Origin: UM-FILTER-47-13 sp964445195
Lineage (GTDB): Bacteria; Pseudomonadota; Alphaproteobacteria; Micavibrionales; Micavibrionaceae
Assembly (NCBI GenBank): GCA_964445195.1
Contig: CAYUKA010000010.1
Location: 1 to 64,000 of the forward strand
Direction of reading: 5' to 3'
DNA: 64,000 nt
Part shown: one piece after another, positions 58,357 to 64,000 of the stretch
How positions within the stretch are numbered: the stretch's first letter is position 1
How the letters are laid out: every line of letters starts with the position of its first letter
The notes under the pieces: model-generated
Seen by the model: only the letters and a program-made list of their open reading frames with translations
Told to the model about the DNA's origin: nothing
Database searches by the model: none
Position numbers and translations under genes: made by a program

Positions 58357-58869
58357 TCAGTCACGGCGCTGTTGTTGCCGTGTTTCCCACTCGTCCCACC
58401 ATTGATAGGGCCTGTTATAGGTCAGGTCGCGCTGGGCGCGGCGGGCCTGATCCACAGCCCGGCTTTTATCCATCCGGCGGTCACTATCGCGCAGCCAGGT
58501 CTCTGTCCAGCCATCCTGGCGGTTCGTGACAATATCAAGCTGGCGCTGGCGGCTGCTTGCCTGTGCCTGCCCGGCCTGATAGCGCCGCTCGGCATCGCGG
58601 TAATACTGGCTGTCCCAGCCTTGTTTGCGCTCATCAGTGACCGCCCGGTGCGCGGCGCGGCTGTTATAGAGCGGGCCTTTGATATCGACCGGCGCGCGCT
58701 GGATATTGATACCGCTGAAATTCTTGCCGACATAACGCGGCGGCATCGTTTGGGCATTGGCCATTTTGACCATCGTGACCGCCCAGATCAGGGCACACCA
58801 CAGGAACACCAGCCCGGCGATCACCAGGTTTTTCTTCAGCTTTTTTTTGTGTAGCGCGCTATGCGGCAT
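58357..58869 (-). CDS. CoxF-like small protein with long Arg/Gln-rich C terminus
   Basis: 170 residues. A basic N terminus (HKKKLKKNLVIAG) and one span (about 14-35, ending TMVKMANA) match the short CoxF protein that sits between ctaB and ctaG in alphaproteobacteria. Unlike typical CoxF, which is about 50 residues, it has over 120 extra residues rich in Arg, Gln, Asp and Trp, with three similar pieces (QGWDSQYYRDAERR, DGWTETWLRDSDRR, YQWWDEWETRQQ). The tail probably faces the periplasm and its role is unknown. It overlaps ctaB by 11 bases. Confidence 0.75.
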   Translation of the reverse strand: MPHSALHKKKLKKNLVIAGLVFLWCALIWAVTMVKMANAQTMPPRYVGKNFSGINIQRAPVDIKGPLYNSRAAHRAVTDERKQGWDSQYYRDAERRYQAGQAQASSRQRQLDIVTNRQDGWTETWLRDSDRRMDKSRAVDQARRAQRDLTYNRPYQWWDEWETRQQQRRD

Positions 58870-59767
58870 CGATCATCAATCCTAAAAACAGGGCGAACAG
58901 GTAAAACACCGAATATCCAAACATTAATCTAGCGCTTTTTTGCGTCTGATCAAAGTGCACTTTGATCGCGCTGAAGACAAACAGCAGCGACAGGCCAAGG
59001 GCCACCGCGCCGTAAAACCAGCCGGCGTGGCCAAGCAGGGCTGGCGCGATCGCCAGGGGCACGAGAATCAGCGTATACAGGACCATCTGGCGCTTGGTGG
59101 CCTGTTCACCGGCGACGACAGGCATCATCGGGATACCGGCCCGCTTGTAATCTTCATTGGCGAACAGCGCCAGCGCCCAGAAATGCGGCGGCGTCCAGAA
59201 AAAGATCAGCGCGAACAGGATGACCGGGAGCAGCGCGATATCGCCGGTCATAGCCGCCCAGCCGATCAGCGGCGGGAAAGCGCCCGCGGCGCCGCCAATG
59301 ACAATATTTTGCGGCGTACGCGGCTTCAGCCAGACCGTGTAAACAAACACGTAAAACAGATTGGCAAGGGCCAGTAATCCCCCCGCCAGCCAGTTCAGCG
59401 CCACGCCCATTGTCAGCACGGACAGTAGGGACAGGATCACGGCAAAGGCGATGGCATCATCCGGCTGTATGCGGGCCATCGGCAGGGGCCGGCCGCGGGT
59501 GCGATTCATCAGCGCGTCAAGATCGCGCTCATACCACATATTGATGGCCCCGGCCGCGCCGGCGCCAATGGCCAGGGCCAGCACCGCGACAGCGATGAGC
59601 AGCGGATGCTTGTCCGCAAAGCCCGGTGCGATCCACATACCGGCAAAGCCGGTAAAAACAACCAGGCTCATGACCCGGGGCTTCAGCAGGGCAAAAAAGT
59701 CGCGCACCCGCGAGTCGTAAAGCGGCTTGTCCGGGGCGGCGGATTGTAAGGAAACCGTATCGCTCAT
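58859..59767 (-). CDS. ctaB: Protoheme IX farnesyltransferase (haem O synthase)
   Basis: 302 residues with about eight spans. UbiA-type motifs: NMWYERDLDALMNRTRGRPLP and YKRAGIPMMP, with the front LLKPRVMSLVVFTGF. It adds a farnesyl group to haem b, giving haem O for the oxidase. Position between the M16 peptidase and coxF-like gene is the usual ctaB place in the cluster. The stop overlaps the next start. Confidence 0.95.
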   Translation of the reverse strand: MSDTVSLQSAAPDKPLYDSRVRDFFALLKPRVMSLVVFTGFAGMWIAPGFADKHPLLIAVAVLALAIGAGAAGAINMWYERDLDALMNRTRGRPLPMARIQPDDAIAFAVILSLLSVLTMGVALNWLAGGLLALANLFYVFVYTVWLKPRTPQNIVIGGAAGAFPPLIGWAAMTGDIALLPVILFALIFFWTPPHFWALALFANEDYKRAGIPMMPVVAGEQATKRQMVLYTLILVPLAIAPALLGHAGWFYGAVALGLSLLFVFSAIKVHFDQTQKSARLMFGYSVFYLFALFLGLMIDAA

Positions 59768-59819
59768 GATGTCTTATCTATCATGCGCGGCCCGCGGCGG
59801 CAAAGCGTTTTTGTCGCGC

Positions 59820-62555
59820 CTATGCGGGTGTTGCCGCGGCGGCTCGTGACGGGGCGGTGGCCGGTTCCGCCCGGTAGGTGCCGTCACGCATGGCGATCAT
59901 GTCCTGCTGCATCGGCAACAGGCGGCGGTCCGTGCCCGGTTTGACAACCATCGATAAGGTCGGGTTCGACTGTAAAATCTTCGCCCCGACCCGTTTGATA
60001 TCTTCAAGCGTCAATGCCCGCACCGCGGCGAGTGCGTCCTCCGGCGTTTTCGGTTCACCATACAGAAGCGTATTATCGCCAAAAAAGCGGCATGTCCCGT
60101 TGCTGGTTTCCGTCATTTGCAACAGGCCCATTTCGATCCGGGCCTTGACCTTGTCCAGCTCGGCCTGGCTGGGACTGGCAATCAGGGCGCGCGTTTCCTG
60201 GTAAATCGCGTTCATTAAGGGCTTGGTTTTTTCAGGCGCCACGGCACCGCCGATGATAAACAGGCCGGCATTGCGAAAGCCGGCATGACCGGCACCGACA
60301 TCGCCTGTCATGCCGCGGCGGCTGACCAGTTCATCATACAGGCGTGAAGACTGGCCGGAGCCGAGCATCATGGCAAGCGCCCCGTAAGCGTGAAAGTCGG
60401 GATCGTCTTGCGCCACACTTTCAGCGCCGATCACGAAATTGCAAAGTTGCTGTGCCTGGTCCATTTCAATCACATTCGTGCCCCCCTGATAGACCGGGGT
60501 TTCGAGCGCTTCGGTATGCGCCGGCTTCAGGTGACCGAACTTGCTTTCGATCAGGGCCACAAAGTCTTCGTGCTTGACCGGACCGGCCGCCACGAACACA
60601 ACATTATTGGGCGCGTAATAGTCATCACGATAGGCGCGCAGATCTTTGGCTTCAGTCGCCAGAAGCGATTCGACCGTACCCAGAACCGGCCGGCCATGCG
60701 CCTGGTTCGGATAGGCAAGGGCGAAGAGTTGGTTCTGCACACGCCTGCCGACCTGTAAATCGTAGCCGCGGATTTCTTCGAGCACGACGCCCCGTTCGCC
60801 GGTCGATTGATCTAAGCCTGTTTTAGGGTCTTTATATGGGTGACCGTATTCATCTTCGTCGATATTGGCTTGAAACACCATCTCACCGCAAATATCGATC
60901 GCTTTGCCAAGACCGTCCGGGGCCAGATGGTAAAAGTAATAAGCGGTACGGTCTTTGCTGGTAAAAGCATTCAGGCCACCATATAGTTCGCCTTCAATAA
61001 TTGCCGGGATGGTGCCCGCCCCGTAAGAAGGCGTGCCCCTGAACATCATATGCTCGTTCATGTGGGTCGCGCCGCTCAGCGCCGGTGTTTCATGGCTTGA
61101 TCCGGCACCGACCCAGGCGCCGCAGGCCAGCGTGCCGGGGCGTTCGGCGGTCACGACAGTCAGGCCGTTCGCCAGGGTCGTGCTGCGAATATTTGTACTG
61201 GTTTCGGTTTCGGCCTGGGCGGCCGCACGGCGGGTGAATGTTGGCTGTAAAGATCTGGGCGGCGCCGGCGGCACGGTCACACCGGCAACCTGCTTTTTCA
61301 TCATGGCTTTGACGGCCTGTTCATCCGGCATCGTTTCCTGCGGACCAGCGCTGGCCAGCGCGAATTTGCCGCTGCCCATCATCGTGGCACAGGCGCGGCG
61401 GATATCGTCCGCTGTGACGCGCTTCAGCTTTTCTTCAAACTCCTCGAGCGGGACCAGCCGGCCGACAGTCAAGATATGAGAGCTATGGGCGATGGCGACT
61501 TGTGACGCTTGTTCGGAGGCGCCCTGCCGCTCGCGCATGATCTGCCGCCGCGCTGTGGTCAGCTCTTCGTCGCTGAAGCCGTTTTGAATAATATTGCCGA
61601 AAATATCCATGGCCGCTTCGATCAGTTCACCGACTTTGCCTTCGCTGGTACCGGCGGCGATATAAAATGAACCTGTATCTGTCATCGGCCCATAGCTGGC
61701 GCCAACGCTGTAAACCAGGCTCCGCTTGCCACGGATTTCTGTGAAAAGCGGCGAAGACATGCCGCCGGAGAGGAGCTGCGATAGCATCAAATAGGCGTAA
61801 CGTTCAGGGTCGGTGTTAGAGGGAGCTTCAAAACCGAGCCTGAGCGCCAGTTGCTTATCATTGTTCGCTTCGTGATCAATGCCGCCGGTGAATGTCAGGG
61901 GAATGTGCGGCTTTTGCGGCGTGGCGACCATATCGCCATAATGTTCTTCTGCCAGTGCGATCGCCGTCTGCATATCGATATCGCCGGCAAAGGACAGCAC
62001 GATTTTCGACGGATCGGACAACATCGCGGCATGTCTGTCTTTGACCTGCTGCGGCGTGAAAGACTCAACCAGCGCTGCGTCGCCCTTCACCGGCTGTGCG
62101 GCGGGGTGCCCGCCGAATAAAGCTGTCATAAAGCGCTTACTGGCCCGGTATTGAGGATTTTGTTCGTTTGCCGCGATGTTCTGTATGATCTGCGGCTTTG
62201 TTTTTGCCAGTTCGTCCGGCGCGAATGACGGGTTGCGGATCACATCGCTCAGGACGGCGAAAATATCTGCGGCATCGCGCGTCAGGGCCGTTGCTGCGAA
62301 GTCAGTCGTTTCACGTGTGGCCTGGTAGCCAAAAGACCCGCCGCGATCTTCAATATCGGCGGCAATCTGCGAGCGTGTTCGTGTTGGTGTACCGCCAAAG
62401 CAGGCTTCCTGTACAAGATTGGTCAGGCCGTTTTCTGCCAGCTCTTCATTGATCGACCCGGCTTTAATCGCGACGACCATTTCGACTTTGCCGCTTTGCG
62501 GGCGGTTTTCGCAGACAACTGTAATACCGTTCGGCAGGCGATATGAATCAGCCAT
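59820..62555 (-). CDS. Fused double M16 metallopeptidase (inactive first half, active second)
   Basis: 911 residues, two M16 units in one chain. The first (about 1-420) has lost the zinc motif: where HxxEH should be it has LTNLVQEACF; it keeps the later structural part SSPLFTEIRGKRSLVYSVGA. The second (about 455-900) has intact HMNEH (His498, Glu501, His502) and the downstream Glu in GERGVVLEEI. In the MPP-like scheme one subunit is inactive and the other cleaves; here both are in one gene, with the inactive unit first. GGGAGA precedes the ATG at 62555. It sits in the cox cluster between the acidic protein and ctaB. Confidence 0.88.
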   Translation of the reverse strand: MADSYRLPNGITVVCENRPQSGKVEMVVAIKAGSINEELAENGLTNLVQEACFGGTPTRTRSQIAADIEDRGGSFGYQATRETTDFAATALTRDAADIFAVLSDVIRNPSFAPDELAKTKPQIIQNIAANEQNPQYRASKRFMTALFGGHPAAQPVKGDAALVESFTPQQVKDRHAAMLSDPSKIVLSFAGDIDMQTAIALAEEHYGDMVATPQKPHIPLTFTGGIDHEANNDKQLALRLGFEAPSNTDPERYAYLMLSQLLSGGMSSPLFTEIRGKRSLVYSVGASYGPMTDTGSFYIAAGTSEGKVGELIEAAMDIFGNIIQNGFSDEELTTARRQIMRERQGASEQASQVAIAHSSHILTVGRLVPLEEFEEKLKRVTADDIRRACATMMGSGKFALASAGPQETMPDEQAVKAMMKKQVAGVTVPPAPPRSLQPTFTRRAAAQAETETSTNIRSTTLANGLTVVTAERPGTLACGAWVGAGSSHETPALSGATHMNEHMMFRGTPSYGAGTIPAIIEGELYGGLNAFTSKDRTAYYFYHLAPDGLGKAIDICGEMVFQANIDEDEYGHPYKDPKTGLDQSTGERGVVLEEIRGYDLQVGRRVQNQLFALAYPNQAHGRPVLGTVESLLATEAKDLRAYRDDYYAPNNVVFVAAGPVKHEDFVALIESKFGHLKPAHTEALETPVYQGGTNVIEMDQAQQLCNFVIGAESVAQDDPDFHAYGALAMMLGSGQSSRLYDELVSRRGMTGDVGAGHAGFRNAGLFIIGGAVAPEKTKPLMNAIYQETRALIASPSQAELDKVKARIEMGLLQMTETSNGTCRFFGDNTLLYGEPKTPEDALAAVRALTLEDIKRVGAKILQSNPTLSMVVKPGTDRRLLPMQQDMIAMRDGTYRAEPATAPSRAAAATPA

Positions 62556-62632
62556 TTTTTTATGTCTCCCTGTGTTCTGTAAACAGGGGAGAGTAGCAAC
62601 GGCATTGGTCTATGTCAAAATCTATTTACAGA

Positions 62633-63271
62633 TTATCTTGGCGCCGGGGCAGGTGCTGGTGCCGGGCCTGCATCCGTTATGGTGCCCAGGCCCAGGGTAC
62701 CGGCAAAATAGGCTGCTTCCGCGGTCTGGCCAGCGCTTTGCAGGTTGTCGATCCCGTCAAGGGCAAGATCGCGCAGCGCGCGGGTGATCTCCGGCGGCAG
62801 GTCGTCGCGTTCCTGCAGGACATCAACGATTTTTCGCAGCGCCTCACCGGCGGTGTTGGCGTTCTCGCTGTTCATCATGCGGGTGAGCCTGCGCACCAGG
62901 GACGCATCGTCATCGGCCGGCGGGTTTAGCGCCAGCGCCGAATCATCGTCGCGGCCGCTGTCGCTGTCAACTTCCGAATCGGTATCGCCCCGTTCTTCGT
63001 TTTCATCAGCGGCGGCAGCTCTGTCTTCCGGCGGCTGTCCGTCATTTTGCGGTGGCGGCTGATCCTGATCTTCATCTTCACAGATACAGAGATAATGGTC
63101 GCAATGGATGCACGGGATGGCGCCGTGTGTATAATTTTGCGGGTCTTTGCCGGTAATAACGGGGCCGGTCATAACGGGCAGAGGCTCTGCCGTGCCGGCC
63201 AGCGGACCGAACAGCCTGCCGAGAGGGGGCAACTTATTATTTCCAATTTCACATCCAGCCGCCGATATCAT
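62633..63271 (-). CDS. Acidic hypothetical protein with Cys/His cluster
   Basis: 212 residues. A tight cluster CIHCDHYLCIC near residue 54 could bind zinc or copper. A long Asp/Glu/Pro-rich stretch (66-125) follows, then a helical domain (MMNSENANTAGEALRKIVDVLQ, read in parts, and LPPEITRALRDLALDGIDNLQ) and an Ala/Pro tail with a PAPAPAPAP run. No family recognised. The start is uncertain: ATG 63271 has no ribosome site, and ATG 63172 (MTGPVITGKDPQ) is equally possible. It lies between ctaD and the M16 gene, so copper handling for the oxidase is a guess. Confidence 0.6.
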   Translation of the reverse strand: MISAAGCEIGNNKLPPLGRLFGPLAGTAEPLPVMTGPVITGKDPQNYTHGAIPCIHCDHYLCICEDEDQDQPPPQNDGQPPEDRAAAADENEERGDTDSEVDSDSGRDDDSALALNPPADDDASLVRRLTRMMNSENANTAGEALRKIVDVLQERDDLPPEITRALRDLALDGIDNLQSAGQTAEAAYFAGTLGLGTITDAGPAPAPAPAPR

Positions 63272-63396
63272 GATAGGTTCTTGGTAACATAATTACCATG
63301 ATGACTCAAGTTTTGAAATTATTGTTCGTTATTATGGTTTGTCACAGGACGCGGGCCACGTCACTGCGGCCTGGCACGGCGCGTCAGGCCGGATAA

Positions 63397-64000
63397 TTAT
63401 TTGACTTTGGGCTGAATCTCGAACTGGTGGAACGGCGGCGGGCTGGACAGCGTCCATTCCAGCGTCATGACCTGCGGCTGCACGTCCCAGTAATTGCCTT
63501 CAGCGCGGCGGCCGAAAAACATGACATAGATCGTGCAGGCGAGGAAGAACAGCGTGCTGACCCCGGCGATGTAGGCGCCGTATGAGGATATCTCGTTCCA
63601 GCCGGCATAGGCATCCGGATAATCCGGGTAACGCCGCGGCATTCCGGCCAGGCCAAGGAAATGCTGCGGGAAGAACAGCATGTTGACACCGATAAAGGTC
63701 GTCCAGAAATGGACATGGCCCATCCATTCCGGGTAAAGCCGCCCGAACATCTTGCCGTACCAGTAATACCAGCCGGCAAAGATTGCGAACACAGCGCCGA
63801 GCGAGAGCACGTAGTGAAAGTGCGCCACGACATAGTATGTGTCATGCAGCGCGATATCCATACCGGCATTGGCCAGCACCACACCGGTCACGCCGCCGAT
63901 CGTGAACAGCACGATAAAGCCGATCGCCCACAGCATCGGCACCGTGATTGTGATCGAGCCGCCCCACATTGTCGCGAGCCACGAGAAAATCTTGACCCCG
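63397..64000 (-). CDS. ctaD: Cytochrome c oxidase subunit I, C-terminal part (runs off window)
   Basis: The reading frame is open to the window edge, so the 5' end lies beyond base 64000. The visible 201 residues include the haem-ligand segment HDTYYVVAHFHYVLSLGAVF, then GWYYWYGKMFGRLYPEWMGHVHFW, MLFFPQHFLGLAGMPRRYPDYPDAY, and the final span and tail PPPFHQFEIQPKVK (read in parts). All belong to the aa3-type oxidase catalytic subunit, which holds haems a and a3 and CuB. It should be the head or second gene of the cox cluster, with the 125-bp gap behind it carrying a 6-bp hairpin at 63368-63390. Confidence 0.96.
   Translation of the reverse strand, partial: GVKIFSWLATMWGGSITITVPMLWAIGFIVLFTIGGVTGVVLANAGMDIALHDTYYVVAHFHYVLSLGAVFAIFAGWYYWYGKMFGRLYPEWMGHVHFWTTFIGVNMLFFPQHFLGLAGMPRRYPDYPDAYAGWNEISSYGAYIAGVSTLFFLACTIYVMFFGRRAEGNYWDVQPQVMTLEWTLSSPPPFHQFEIQPKVK

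Noticed and set aside
1..64000. tRNA genes, rRNA genes and CRISPR arrays
   Set aside because: The intergenic regions were read on both strands; no cloverleaf-like segment, rRNA core sequence or regularly spaced repeat was seen.

Overview
The window is GC-rich chromosomal DNA from an alphaproteobacterium. It carries an FzlA-like GST-fold protein, an IalB-family protein, an RpoE/ChrR-type sigma/anti-sigma pair, and a cox operon that includes a CoxF-like gene, all typical of that class. I cannot fix the genus. A deep-branching, Micavibrio- or Rhodospirillales-like lineage is possible but is only inference. Gene density is high, most genes are housekeeping or envelope genes, and no tRNA, rRNA or CRISPR array was seen.

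Layout. 1-324: no gene; a pair of 19-bp direct repeats resembling an IS21-type end, then a hairpin terminator. 325-2846 (-): a KamA/EpmB-like radical SAM protein and leucyl aminopeptidase pepA, which is frameshifted near its 5' end. 2966-5205 (+): lptF-lptG, divergent from pepA. 5417-7072 (+): mlaA and mlaC. 7142-18437 (-): four consecutive 885-954 residue paralogs of the DotA/TraY family of type IVB secretion membrane proteins, the most unusual locus here, filling over 11 kb behind one candidate extended -10 promoter and beside a decayed XRE regulator. 18832-20511 (-): ettA. 20712-25098: a LolA-fold protein, TerA-like and TerD-domain proteins on either side of a Ca/Na antiporter, and an unknown gene.

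25158-36377: xseA, putA, purD, a cyclic-nucleotide-binding/EAL protein, a membrane-anchored EEP phosphatase, tadA, a RluB-type pseudouridine synthase, rsmD, uppP and a small membrane protein. 36429-36705: a nested-palindrome, MITE-like element with 28-bp terminal inverted repeats. 36749-40365: YceI, a cytochrome b561-YceI fusion, an FzlA-like protein and an SDR epimerase. 40517-45612 (-): a PAS histidine kinase, a redoxin and a DsbD-type reductase. 45795-50569 (+): acetoacetyl-CoA synthetase, a structured intergenic region, an aminotransferase, an Asp/Glu racemase-family protein and a SpoU methyltransferase.

50566-51874 (-): a ChrR-like cupin anti-sigma factor and its ECF sigma factor, behind a sequence resembling an autoregulated RpoE/ChrR promoter. 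52046-54714 (+): an IalB-family protein, an unknown membrane protein and an M23 peptidase. 54732-64000 (-): a cytochrome c oxidase cluster (ctaD fragment, acidic CxxC protein, fused M16 peptidase, ctaB, coxF-like, ctaG, ctaE, DUF983, SURF1) ending in a GhrA-type reductase.

How they work together: much of the window serves envelope biogenesis (LPS export, lipid asymmetry, lipoprotein sorting, undecaprenyl recycling, peptidoglycan hydrolysis, disulfide reduction). The DotA-like array sits in the middle of it with no other dot/icm gene in view.
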